Origin: Cladophialophora immunda
Taxonomy: Eukaryota; Ascomycota; Eurotiomycetes; Chaetothyriales; Herpotrichiellaceae
Assembly (NCBI RefSeq): GCF_000835495.1
Contig: NW_015622543.1
Location: 4,018,619 to 4,082,618, forward strand
Direction: 5' to 3'
DNA: 64,000 bases
The translations under genes and the position numbers were made by a program. The notes beneath the pieces were generated by a model, which saw only the letters and a program-made list of their open reading frames with translations, was not told the DNA's origin and did not search any database. Below are positions 11,148 to 22,990 of this stretch, in pieces. Numbering within the stretch: position 1 is the first letter of the stretch; each line of letters opens with the position of its first letter.

Positions 11148-13534
11148 TTAATCGGAGTCAGCAGCAACCGATGGGGGATTGCTTCCACCCTCCTCGACGA
11201 CGTCGATCTCGCTGATCTCGCCCTCTTGCCTATCCTGCACGACTGACTCTGTCATGCTCTCGCTATTTTGATTGCTGTCCTCACCCGGCGAAATTTTCAC
11301 TGTGGCACTCAGCATTCTGCGTGGTGTTTGTTGGCGTGGCCTCACCTGATATGTTGTGTCGATCGAAGCGGTGAAGTTGAGTTAGACCGCTGTTGAGCGT
11401 TGCCACCCTCTGCTCCAATCGCTCGCGCTCGCCCCTGGCCCCGTCGTCTTCTTCAGCAATCGCCTTGATTGTCTCATCAGGCAGCGATGAGACAACTCGC
11501 GGGGAAAACATGACAGCCAGCGCCTCCAACAGGCATTTTTCGACACCAAGTACGCTGAAATCGTCGACGAATTTCTTTCGCGCAACCTTCATCGCCAGCT
11601 TGTCAACGAGTGCGTTCGAGAAACAAAAAAGGCCAGGAAAGTCAAGTACTTGCCTTGTAATAAGCTAGCATACAATCGATTGCCTCAGAAGCCGCGAAGC
11701 GTTCCATATTCGCTTCTGTCTGAGTTCCGAGAGCGGCAATCAACTCATCCATTCTGAAGCTGTATTTCTGTGACCATGATTCTTGAGACGGGTAATCTTT
11801 TCCGAAGAATTCCCTGAGGTTTTCCCTCAAAGATCTGCGGAGATGTTCTTCGCGCGCTTCCTGAACACTTTCCGTGAAATAGTGATTATACGTTATCGGG
11901 TGTCCCGATTGCTGAGGTTTCAGGAGCTCAGTCGCCTTGACGCGTAATGCTTCTTCAATCTTTTCAAGATTAGGATTGATGACATATTCCAGAAGACTTC
12001 TGAGGCTCTTTTCGTCCAGAACGCCCTGCAGTATCGGCATGATCGCCCTCCGGACGTCCCCAAGAAGGTTGTCGATACACTCGGTCACTATCGATTCCCA
12101 TGGTCTACTTTGTAGATAGAATAGGTCACCTATGATAAGAGGGTTGAAGGTCCCAGGCAACTCTCTTCCTCGACTTCGACGCATTCGTTGTTGAACTTCA
12201 CTGACAAGGTCAGAGCGGTGGATCTGGTTTTCTTCGGGCTCGATAGGCTCCTCATCCTCAATAATCTTTCTTTGCATGCCCATTTCATAAACAGTCTCGG
12301 CAAAATCGGACAACCGGTTCTGGACCACAGCGCGCAATCTCTTCTCATAGCCTTCGTCCTCCATAGCATCTCCGAAGAATGGGCTGGAGTAGATTCCATC
12401 TATGGCGTGGCCAATAAGAGTGCTGAAGCGGTCGCTGCTGTCGAGGAGGTATCGGCGTTGATCAGTCAATGTTTGTCGTGCTTTCCCAAGCCTTTGTAAC
12501 CCTGCCTCTGCGTCTTTGCATGATTGTTGCACTTCGGCAATGAGTCCTGGTAGCTGTGATGTGATATGGTCCTTGAGGACCGTGCTCAGCCTTGGCCTCA
12601 AGTAGTCAATACCAACTAAAGAACGGGGCATTTTAGCCCATATTCCCCTAGAAAGAAAGTTGATCTCGGATTCACGACGTTGTTGAAGAGTAAAGTTTTG
12701 CTGTTCATGCTCCCTATTCTTAAGAACGTGCCACCCGAGCCGGAATGTGAGCCGGGTATTCATTGCCAGGTCGAAAAAAGATTTCTCCATTTCAGAACCC
12801 CTGGGCAAAGTGTCCGGTTTGGTGATTATGCCCATTGTTCGATTTCCCACCGGATCGACCTCGCGTGTGAAAGTGGTGACCTTCTGAAGCGCGATATCAC
12901 TTTTCGCGGAGACGACTGCCAGGATGACACTGCGTTTATTTCGTATATAGGACAAGACCAACGACTCAACGAAGTCGACTCCTTCCGCGGTCTGGAACTC
13001 GTCAGGGGCATGATAAAGACCCGGGAGGTCAACCAGGGTCAAATGAGGCTGTGTTGGCCCAGAAACCTCTACGCGGAGGACGTCCTTGGAAAAGCGCTGG
13101 CGATCGGGACCGACGCCAATGTGTTTTTCTGCCTGTCTGACGATGCTCGCAAATTGTCCAAGGTCGACGGTCGATGACTTGAACCCTCGGATGCGGCGTT
13201 GCTCGGCTGAGGGCCGCTCCTCATCTGCATGGATGGAGGCTCTGATACCCACGTTCGGCGAGCGTCTTAAGATAAGTTCGGTAGCGAAACGAGTGCAGAC
13301 ATTGTCCTTAGCCGGGAATGATAAACCTGAGATGGCCTCCAACACAGAGCTTTTCCCCGATGACTGGTCGCCGCATACGATCAGCTGTGGAAGGCTGACA
13401 TATTTGCTGATGCCTTCCGACCGCAATTGGTCAATGACATTGAGGATCTCTTCATGGTCCTTCGATTGAAGCTGTATCAGAGGCGCCAAATGATTGTCAC
13501 CGTTCTTTAAAGGGTCGTCCCCTTTGCTTGCCAT
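11148..13534 (-). CDS. Dynamin-superfamily GTPase, Mx/Vps1-like
   Basis: Large GTPase of 761 residues with G1 P-loop GDQSSGKSS at 55-63, a switch Thr in VCTRFATELIL, G3 DLPGLYHA and G4 TKPD. A stalk region follows, then a GED-like C-terminus. Exons 13534-11654, 11598-11346 and 11299-11148 join in phase. The first intron (11653-11599) has a GC donor in the strong context AAG|GCAAGT. Splicing there gives YYK-LAMKVARKKFVDD, matching the GED entry of fungal relatives; no GT site nearby does. The tail is acidic. No PH or proline-rich domain is seen. Fungi carry many such genes outside canonical DNM1/VPS1, so the target membrane is unknown. Confidence 0.87.
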
Positions 13535-13578
13535 GATTAACTAAATATTCTCCCAGTCTCTGAGGATGGGCATTAAAT

Positions 13579-14007
13579 CTAGTAATTAGATAGTGGAATC
13601 GGCTTGCAGCACTCCTTGCTCATGGTGAGGGGTATCAGGCAAGAGATATTGACACTCTCGGCGAGCTCCTCCTCGCTATAAGTGATGAGCAATGTTGCAT
13701 TGGAAGAGGTAGACTCCAATCTGCCGATTGCCCTCAGCGTGCGTAGACCCAGAGACGAAGCTGACGAACTGAGAAGCGACACGTCGACATCTTGTCCGGG
13801 GCGCGGTTCTTCCCAGCCAAGTCGGGCGCATGCGAGCAGGAAGCCCGAGGAAGAGCAGGAGACAGAGTGATTGTGCCTCATCAGACCCAATGGAGGCACT
13901 GCCGATGCAAGACCCGCATCAAAAGTGCAGGTCCATGAACTGGCATTGGCTGGATTTCCTGATGATAGGAATATTCGTTCGATTTGTTGGGTTGATGGCC
14001 AATGCAT
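13579..14007 (-). CDS. Hypothetical 142-residue protein, doubtful
   Basis: An ATG-initiated frame just upstream of the dynamin gene and on the same strand. It is rich in Ser, Leu and Cys (for example MRHNHSVSCSSSGFLLACAR) with no motif I recognise. It has no signal peptide and no membrane helix, and its stop lies only 45 bp before the dynamin ATG. It could be a small unknown protein, a 5' leader frame of the dynamin transcript, or chance. Confidence 0.22.
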   Translation of the reverse strand: MHWPSTQQIERIFLSSGNPANASSWTCTFDAGLASAVPPLGLMRHNHSVSCSSSGFLLACARLGWEEPRPGQDVDVSLLSSSASSLGLRTLRAIGRLESTSSNATLLITYSEEELAESVNISCLIPLTMSKECCKPIPLSNY

Positions 14008-14674
14008 GGTCTCTGGACGACTTCTCTAAAAGATAGGCCCATAACCAATCGAAGCCATACAGTCATCGTGGTCGTTAGGCTGCGGTGTACGGCTGCCTAT
14101 GAGGATTTCAGCAATTGTTCGTTGTTCCTGCCAAAACTCCGTAGCTTCCACAGGCCATGGGGAGTTCCAAATAGCCCTGGCCCTGGTTGACACGTGGGCC
14201 ATCCAACAGGGGATCTAGATCGAGAGCTGGTGTGCTGTTGATAAAGGGGGTGGAGTATTTTCGACATGTGGCGCCCTCTCCTTAGGCGAATCTTCGAGTC
14301 TCGCGTGTCGCGGTCCCGCCCTCATCCATCCGACGCCGCTACATTCACCCTCGGCTAGAGACTCCGTCATTGTTGTTGGCGGCTCTGCTGTTTCTGTGGC
14401 TGGTCTCTTGGGTTGATGTTGAACTGTTGTACCAACCTAGCAGCGGTAGACCGGTCAGAAGGTCATCGATATTAGTTAGAACTCGCAGCGAGCAAATTGA
14501 AGCACAGGTTATTAAACACGACGCTGACCCCATCGCTAGCATCACTTATATAGATCCCGAACTCCCAAAGGACAAAATACCATGCGTGCAAAAAAATGGC
14601 CGATTATGCCATTCAATTCTCATATACATTTCGACATATATACACAGTCTCCTTCGTCATCAACCATCTCGTCA

Positions 14675-16565
14675 CTATGCATTAGCTCCCGATTTCACGG
14701 GATGTAGAGCCATCATAGGTGCCCAAATCTTACCTCCATCTTCGCGTAGCATCGAGGGTATGTTCGTCGCATCGTGATTCATCCATTGTTTGAATGTTCT
14801 TCCTGGGTAGCCGGGCACCCACCACCACGTCCCACCATTGAAGAGCTCGTATACCCCATTCGGGTCGTACATCGCTTTGCCAAATGCAAGACCATTGTTC
14901 TCCCGAGCGTTCTCGGCTGGCGAGCCGCCATTGAACAGTTGTTCCAACTCCTGAATACTCACTTCCCGGCGTGCCTGAGGATGGTGGTACCACGGATGAG
15001 GTGGGAAGACGACTTTCAGGCCGTGGTACAGCGCAAATGACACGGCAGTCGCTTCCGACGACAACGATAAGCCCTGATGAACCTGAGCGTGATGCATGGC
15101 ATTGAGCAGATTCCATGAGTATCTCCCCATGGCCACCGGACTGTAGAATCGTGGGGTGTCTTCTCCCATCTGAAACTCATGGATCCAACCCTTGAATGGC
15201 CAGTATTTCGTCGCCCTCACATCCGCCAAAGCGTTCGTTAGAATGAGGTCGGCGTCCTCTCCGACACCCCAGTCGAAATTGTCTTCGCGAGCATCCGCAA
15301 TGGGCGGTTGAGGCCCGATGGGATGTTCGATGTCAGGAATACGAACGGGTCCCCAGATACCACCGCCGCCCAAGCTTTCGTTGATGGCTGCCCTGAACTC
15401 TTCATAGGATCCATGGACCTGCGGCATATAATAATATGAAGACCGTTCGATTGATTGTTTGCGTGGCTCCTTCCTTGCAAACCTTGCCATTGCGTCCAAC
15501 CACTGCCCGGAATTTCCCGTGAATTTCATGTCCATCTCAAGTTGCCAATAGTGGTCGAATCCAGGGAAGAGTTGTGCAAATAGCTGAAGAGGCTGGTAGA
15601 CTTGGAAGAAAGCCGAATGTTCGGGGATCCGAGGATACCATGACTCGAGCAAGTCGAGGTTGAAGAGGACGGCGATATCTCGAAATTCGGCAGGCACTAA
15701 ATCTTGCAGCGCGGTCTCATAGCTGTGTGAATCATGGAATATCCGTCTCGTCCCATTTTCGTCCTTGACATCCACCAACAGAAAGACAGCATTGTCCGCA
15801 TTCGAATCCAACCCGGCCTCGACAATGAGTGACCGTAAATGGTACAAGTCTAATGAGGTGTAATTGTAGCCCTCCCAACTACGCAGCACAATCGCCGTCC
15901 GGCCTGTGGAATGCGTCCTTGCCTGTAGCTCCTCAAAGCCAGTCTTTGGAGGCGGGCGAAACCTCCTTGCCGTGGAAATGTTTTCGGCGTTGTGGAACCG
16001 GTCCAGATTTGAGGCGAGACAGTCATTCTGCAATTGCGCCCAGTTTACCGAGCTCCACTGTACGCGTGTTCGCTCGTAATTCTCCAGCTCTTCATTATAA
16101 CCATAGGCACCGTATCTCGAGTCAGGAGTGTTGAAGGTAAGTGGCAGGTCCAATGCGGCGAAAGAGCCGCCCACGGGGTCCGGGAAGGCTATGGTACGGT
16201 CAGCATGTACAACCGACCCTAAACGACCATTCTGGGGACGTACGTGAGTCTAGCGAACTCGCCCATATTCTGTCGTCAAGATTCTCCTGCACGGATCTTC
16301 CTCTGGGTCCCACGCACGGTTGTCGGGCTGCATTGGGCGGTGGCTGCGGTGGAGAGGGAGTGGGCACCTCCAGGGGCGCGGTCAAGGGATCGCGTGCAAT
16401 GTCAGCGCTGCGAGTAAAATCGCGATACAGAAAGACAAGAAAGCAGCTCAGTCCAACGACAGCCAAGATATGGAGCCCAAACCGTCGGAAAATAGCAGAC
16501 TGTATGGCCATTGCGCGGCCAACCGCAGCAAAGGGGGAGGGGGCGCTGCTGCGAAACGCAATCAT
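14675..16565 (-). CDS. DUF3405 family type II membrane protein
   Basis: Protein of 611 residues from two exons (16565-16244 and 16188-14675) joined in phase across a 55-nt intron. The N-terminus has one membrane helix (LHILAVVGLSCFLVFLY, about residues 31-47) after a short basic cytosolic segment, then a proline-rich stem (PTPSPPQPPPNAA). That layout is typical of Golgi type II enzymes. The lumenal part carries DUF3405-like blocks such as TAIVLRSWEGYNYT, YWQLEMDMKFTG and FPPHPWYHH. DUF3405 is a fungal family thought to be glycosyltransferase-related, and no reaction is established. Substrate and pathway are unknown. Confidence 0.85.
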
Positions 16566-18213
16566 GCAAGGATCCGACGTGATGTGCAGCTCTCATTTCA
16601 GCAGCAGCCTGACGCCGCCTTGTGGGGGCTGCAGCCTCGCCCAGCCTGGCCACATTTGCCGTCACTCTCCACCAACGAGGCGCTCATGCTGCTCTGTCAA
16701 AACCACAACTCCTAACGCCTTAGGGCTACGGGTATTCCCACGAGGCTGGCGTAAGCTCTCTCCAGGATTACGCAATGCTCTGGTTCCAGCCTTCCAGCCA
16801 CACCGGCCACACCAGCCACACCAGCCACAGCACTGGGTATGTACGGCTCCTGAATTTCATCCTCGCTCGTTTTTAACCGTCTCTACGGCCCTGGAAAAGT
16901 CAGTAGAAAACAATGGGCACCCCGGGCTGTCGTTGTACTATCGCTATTCACTATCCTCGAATCTCACAAAAGCGGCGGATTGGGCCTGCGAGTGTACTTT
17001 CCGTGCTGCCAATTTCGACCCAAAGCAGTCGCACAAGATCACATCGCCGAGGATCTCCATACCGGGAGTTGCTTCATGTGTGAAGTGCAGGGATTCTGAT
17101 GTGAAAGGTCCCGTCAGGTTCCAGGGCCTTTGTGAAAGGTTTTTCAATGTGCCGCCCCACCAAGCTGGAGCTGGGAGATATTCGCGCGACCGTTAGATGA
17201 CCTTGCTGGACCAACTACTCATCGATTGAACGGCTGTTCTGCCGCCGGGAGCCTTGTCTTCCTCACAAAATGCATCAACCTTATTGCTTCCAGTCGTGCA
17301 GGCTGACCAGGTTGCCCTCGTGGTGGCTTCTTCTCACGGATGCCGTAATCTTTGCCGTACACCCACCCAAAGGCGCATCCACGGGCTGAGAGCCTCTGAT
17401 TTTGGTCATTCACATATCAGGTGTCACCTTCTGTCGAATCTCGCTCACTGACTCGATTTGTTCCATCCCAAAGGCTGCTGCTGCGGACAGTTTTCCGTCT
17501 TTGAGGGCAGAGGAGATTCTCTCGCTGCCTTCTTCCGAATCCGGTAATCGTCTTACAGCCAGTCGTTTGCTGCCGCTTTTAATGGTTCAAAAGCGACAAG
17601 AACTCCCTCGATACCTCAATGCTCAGCCAACAAAGCCCTTACAATCATTGAAAGTTGGACCCCAACGATACGTGCGCATCTTTTCCGAACTTTGGCTTGG
17701 AATCATATTCCTGCGTCCTTCTCGGCAAGTTTGACAAGCTCGACTGCTGCACTTCGAACCCGTAAGGGTCCAAGTTCCAGAAGCAGCCGCGGAGAATTGC
17801 GAGACCTTGTTCGAACCCTTGACGGCCTGCGGTGCAAGTATTTGTCATGGGAAACACTCCACACATCTCGTAGGTGAGCATTAGAGTGTATGTGATTGGA
17901 CAGAATCCGATGTGTTCCTGACTAGAGTGTCGAGACCAACAGTCTTCCCCGCGAAGATGCGTCATGTCAGCCGTGAGGGATCGACTGTATAGGCAATCTG
18001 GAACACGAATACCTGCCAGCTAGATGGAAGTCGAGGATCTGTTGTAGAATGCCGATCGACATCTCCGAGGAGAAATACCACTGGCCAAGGATGCGGCAAC
18101 ATGCACGACAGGGCCCGCCTAGGGACCTCGATCCTGTTAAATAAAGGGCTGTTCCTCGCCAGCCCTTGCGATTTGTCTTGCTGCACGGCGTTTTGTCATT
18201 GATTCCATCAAGC
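16566..18213. other. Intergenic region between DUF3405 and catalase-like genes
   Basis: Holds two divergent promoters and no supported gene. A short tandem repeat of 9-mers (CCACACCAG type) lies at 16798-16833. A TTAAATAAA element at 18137-18145, about 70 nt upstream of the next ATG, could be a TATA box for the catalase-like gene. Confidence 0.45.
16798..16833. repeat. 9-bp tandem repeat, about four units
   Basis: CCACACCGG is followed by two exact CCACACCAG units and a degenerate fourth (CCACAGCAC). It is non-coding in the models proposed here. Confidence 0.75.
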
Positions 18214-19389
18214 ATGCCTGACTACATCCATTGGGACGCTCCTGGTGTGGAGGTCGAGCAGCCTGGCGAACAGGAAAGGATCAAGCAGATCGCAGAGCAG
18301 TTCTGCAGATTCCAGATGATGAACTTCGACGAACACCACCATGCCCTACGAGGCACTCACCTGAAGACTCATGGGGTATGTCGGTCACACCTGACTCTCG
18401 CGACGCTGCTGACAGACACCGACAGTGCGTTGCTGGCAAATTCATTGTGCACGACAATCTTCCAGCACACCTCGCGCAGGGAATGTTTGCAAAGCCTGGC
18501 ACATACGACGTCATCATGCGGTATTCTTCCCTCACACCCAAACTTGTGCCTGACAACGTGCCTGCACCACGTGGGACTGGCATAAAGATCTTTGGCATAG
18601 AGGGCGACAAAATCTGGGGTGAAGACAAGAAAACCCAGGACTGGACCTTTAACAACTATCCCGTCCTCGAACTTCGCGACGCACAAACCACGTATGAAAT
18701 CGCAGACTCACTTGAAAGGAACTGGGACAACATGCCAGAGTTTGAGCATGAGCTTAAAAAGCGTCCAGATGCCGAAGTTGCATGTCGGCCAGCCACAATT
18801 CCTCCACAACACAGTAAGTTAACTGCTTGAATCATATGGACAAGCCTGACAGCGGTCTGCAGTGGTGGCAATGCCGGAATATTCGCAATCAGCGTATCGA
18901 TTCGGTGATTATGTGGCCAAATTCGGCTTGTTCCCCTTGGGCGAAGAGCAAAAGAAGCTGGCAAACACCTACATCAATGATAGTGACCCCAAGAACATCA
19001 TCTCGCAAGAGCTTCGCAAGTTCCACATGAAGAACAAGGTGACGTACTCTTTCTGTGCCCAACTTCTTCAGAACCTCGATGAGCAGCCGGTCGAGGACAT
19101 CGGCGTAGAGTGGGACGAGAAGAAGTATCCGTTCGAGCAGATCGCCACCCTCGAGTTCGAACCGCAGGATAGCTGGATCCCCGAGTTTCGAGTGTGGTGG
19201 GATGACAGAATCACCGTCAACAGCTGGCATGGTCTCAAGGTCCATCAGCCACTGGGCAGCACCAACCGTGTGAGGAGAGTCGTGTATGCCGAGTCTCGGA
19301 AGCTGCGCCTGAAGGTGAACGGCCACAAGGACTATATCGAGCCTGCAAGTTTGCAGGAAGTGCCATATCAGGTGGCCACGGAGGCGTAG
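18214..19389 (+). CDS. Small catalase-like heme protein
   Basis: 358 residues from exons 18214-18375, 18426-18813 and 18863-19389, joined in phase. It matches the short catalase-fold family (catalase-like heme peroxidases), not the 500-750-residue classical fungal catalases. The candidate distal His is His49 in RGTHLKTHG. The middle block reads MRYSS, then PAPRGTGIKIFG. The presumed proximal Tyr lies in YRFGDYVAKFG (Tyr195 or Tyr200). The terminal block VNSWHGLKVHQPLGSTNRVR follows the catalase NSWHGLxxHxPLGxINR pattern. There is no signal peptide or clear peroxisomal tail. Whether it degrades hydrogen peroxide or an organic peroxide cannot be read from sequence. Confidence 0.85.
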
Positions 19390-20784
19390 TGGAGGTATTG
19401 TGCCTCGTTATGCACCAGTTGCAAGCGTGCCATTGGCGAGTGAACATGCTCTTCGTTCATATAGTGTGATTTCTGGTGATTCTCAAAACTCCAGAGCCGA
19501 GATGAAGTTTCTTTCGCCGCACGCACCACGAGTGCCCCTGAGAACCATTCCTGACTCCATGTGTCAGCTCAATCGTGCGCAGGAGAGCCAAGAACCGCGG
19601 TGAGTTGCTCCCATGGGCTGAGCGGGTGCTTGTTGGAAAAGGTCAATGCCGAAGGCTCCAGTCCCGATTTCCAGTCGAAGTCCTGCATGAAACAACCACG
19701 ACTAATCCCTCTCGCACGAGAAGATGCCGAAAGGCTGCCTACCCAGTCCTCGAGCTGTTTGTTACTAATGAATAACGGACTACAACCGGTGCCTGCTCTC
19801 GGAATCCTCGTCGGCTTGTACTCCGAGTCTAACCCGTTATGTCTATAGCGGGGCACTGAACCCCAAGCCTCTCCACATGGCGGGTTGAGGCCCCACGCGG
19901 AGACCTCACCACGTCCCTCGTCGTTGCGACTTGTGCAGACCCAAAGTTCGTGGTGTCAAGTGAGCACAAAAAGGAGGACCCTCGCCGGCCCCTTCGGGGG
20001 AAGTGCCGGGGTTCTGTTCCTCTGTTTCTCTTTCCGCTTTGTCGTTCTATTGGGGTACATAAGCTCTCGAGGGGCCACAGTGATACTTACTATTCAGTGT
20101 TTCTTGGTATAACCGATTACCGGGTCGAGATTTCGAGTAATCCCTCGCAGCAAAAGTACACAAAACAGCCTCGGGACAAACACGAACTTGCCAACGTCCC
20201 AGGAGCAATCAAACTCTACTCAGGGGACTGCCCTGGATTCCGAGAAGTCGAGATACGAACCTTGGCGAGGCTTTGCACGGGACCTAATCTGCATCGGCTT
20301 AGGCGGTCTCGATGTGTCGTGGTTAGCTCATGCGTCGCGGTTCCGAGATGACTTCTCTAGGAGGGCCAACAACACTTAGAGTTTTTCTCTTCTATCGCTC
20401 CGCCCCCCCCCCCCCCCCCCCCCCCAGAATTGTGGAATGCCTCTCGCACTTTATTTTCTTTGCCACCTAGGTAAATGGCCTGACTGCATTTCCTTGCTGT
20501 CTGCGATGCGGGGTGCTATAGCACTTTTCCCGAGGGTGTTTTCGGTTGTCGGACGTTGGGCTTTCTGGTGGTCAATGAGTCAATTCATTCCATGTTGTTT
20601 TTATGTAGAGAAGCTTTTCTCTCGGCGTCGAATACAAGAAGTTGAGCCAAGTTTCCTTTACCTTTTCTCAGAGAGACCAACACCGCGCTTCGGTCTCGGC
20701 CCTCGTATTCCAGACGAAGTATTGCTTAGATAGGTCACTCAGAATAAGCATTACTCATTGAAACCGCGCCTCCAGCCCGCAACC
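19390..20784. other. Intergenic region with poly-C tract
   Basis: No gene is supported; frames at 19561-19856 and 20437-20733 lack any recognisable feature. A C23 homopolymer occupies 20403-20425. Confidence 0.45.
20403..20425. repeat. Poly-C homopolymer of 23
   Basis: An uninterrupted run of C on the plus strand about 360 bp upstream of the sugar-transporter ATG. Its length is likely polymorphic and prone to sequencing error. Confidence 0.85.
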
Positions 20785-22816
20785 ATGCCACCCAGTGCTG
20801 TGAAGTCGAAAGACAAGTTGAACTTGTACACTATCGGCTTGCTTGCGTTCATTGGACTCGGGTCTTTGACTTTTGGGTACCCTGCTGCAGTCATAGGGAC
20901 ATTGCTTGGTGAGTGAGCTGCAATGAAATCCAAGATTGAAGAAAAGCCAATTTACTAACGCCACGAACCATCTAGGTCAACCTTCATTTTGTACAGCCTT
21001 CCCGAGCCTTATGTAACCTATTGACCGACTAACACGATTCATCAGTGGAATATTTTGACTTGGAGACACGCTCCAATGGAACGGACCTTATATCCACCAT
21101 GAACGGTATATTCCAAACGGGAGGATTCATTGGTACCCTCATTTTGCCGTGGGTGGCCGATAAATGGGGCAGACGCTGGGCACTTGCTGTCGTAAGTCTG
21201 CAGAATCTCCCCAGCATCACGTCCATGTTTGCTCATCAGACGCACTCCAGCCTGCAATCCTTGTCCTCATATCCGGAGCCGTGATGGCTGGAAGCACCAA
21301 TGTCGGGGAATTCATAGTATTTCGATTCTTTGCCGGTGCTGGCTCGTGGATGTCGGTCGCGGCTGCCCCGGTATGTGACCAAATCCCGCCTCCCAGGCCT
21401 GAGTACCGTCTAATCAGATGCAGCTTATGATGAGCGAACTCGTCCCCGTCAATCTGCGAGGTGGCCTTGTGGAGATCCACGGGATATTCTTCCAGATTGG
21501 CTACATGTCCTCAGGCTGGATCGGATTCGGGACCTTTTTCTGGCCCAACAACGGAAACAACTGGCGCCTTCCGGTGGCAATCCAGTGTGTTTCGCCGCTA
21601 CTGCTACTGTTTGGCCTTCCTTTCTGCCCAGAAAGCCCAAGGTAACACAAGGACCCTTCTATCAAAATGGTGGTGGACTAATACCCAATTATAGATGGCT
21701 CGTCATGCAAAATCGAGACGAAGAGGCCAAGCGCGTACTCGAGAAAGTGCATTCGCACTCGGACGAGGGCCATGATAGAGCCCACGCAGAATTGTACCAG
21801 ATCCAGAAGCAGGTCGCCATTGATCGAGAGCTGAAATGTACTTGGACACAATTGTTCCGCAAGCCCTCGTACAGAAAGCGGGCCATTCTGGCAATTGGAA
21901 CCACGGCAATCGTCCAATTTGCTGGCGTCTTGGTCATCAACAGTATGGTGCACCGTCGTTTTCGCATTGCATTGCGCTGACGACGAAACAGATTACGGGC
22001 CGGTCATCTACAAACTTCTGGGCTACGGACCCGAAAAGCAGCTGCTCTTCCCCGTCATCTGGTTGACTGTCGGATTCTGCCTCTTCCTGGTTGCGCCAGG
22101 CTTGATCGATCTGTTCCCCCGGAACATCCTGCTGGGCGGTGGCATCATTGGTTGTTCCGTCATGTTGATGATCATCTCTGCGCTGATCGCCAATTTCGTC
22201 CCGTCAAACAATACCGCCGCCCTCAAGGCGACTGTCGCGTGCTTCTATCTGTATCAACCATTCTACGTCATTGGTCTCGATGGTACTGCCCTCCCAGGCA
22301 CCTCGTCTCTGCACGACACCATTTACTAATTGCTCCCAGGCACTCAATTTACCTTCCTCGGCGAGATTTTCCCTACGCATCTTCGTGCGAAAGGCGTCTG
22401 CCTCGGCAGCGCAGTGATCGCATTGATGAACATCATCTGGCTCCAGTCTGCACCGACTGCATTGGCGTAAGTTTGACCGTTCCACCCCGGATTTTCGAGC
22501 CGTTCTCACAAGGTGTGACCTAATTAGGAACATCGGTTGGAAATACTTCCTGGTCTTCATCATTGGTGGAGTCATAGGTGGTGTCCTGATCCTCCTGTAC
22601 TGGCCCGACACAAGAAACATGCCCCTGGAAGAAGTTGCTGCCATTTTTGGCGACGAAGACGAAGTCGCTGTTTATCAGTACGAGCTCGAAATCGACCCGA
22701 CTACCCACGCCGTCAAGGACCACCATTTGGAGGGCAAAGTGCTGCAGGCACAGCAAGTCGAGGGAGAGAGGAAAGACGGTCAGGTGGAGATGATGCCCGA
22801 GACTCGAGCCGAGTGA
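20785..22816 (+). CDS. MFS sugar transporter, nine exons
   Basis: Major facilitator sugar porter of 527 residues. Exons 20785-20908, 20976-20990, 21046-21191, 21251-21370, 21418-21641, 21695-21942, 21992-22282, 22340-22466 and 22528-22816 join in phase. The second exon is only 15 nt; without it the conserved TM1-loop sequence GQPSFLEYFDLE cannot be formed. Family motifs are ADKWGRRWAL (the loop 2-3 G-R-R signature), PESPRW at the end of TM6, and LGEIFPTHLRAKG in the second half. The C-terminal tail of about 60 residues is acidic and cytosolic. It resembles fungal hexose/lactose-type porters; the substrate is unresolved. Confidence 0.88.
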
Positions 22817-22990
22817 AGGAACAGAGGTATCTATCGTAGTACTAGTACGGTAGTACTTTAGGTGCTAGCATATATATAAGAACGACCCCACGATGCCACC
22901 GCTCTGTGGTATGTACAAAATGCTCGTGGTAAAAACCCTTGCATTAGGCAGTGGTCACCTGCATAACAGCCGCCCGAGATCATTCATTCA

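Noticed and set aside
16141..17196. 351-codon plus-strand frame
   Set aside because: Its 5' part is antisense to the DUF3405 first exon and the rest has no conserved features or plausible composition.
17800..17830. TTCGAACCC sequences (also near 25338) resembling a tRNA T-loop
   Set aside because: I could not pair flanking sequence into an acceptor stem or find a matching A-box at the right distance.
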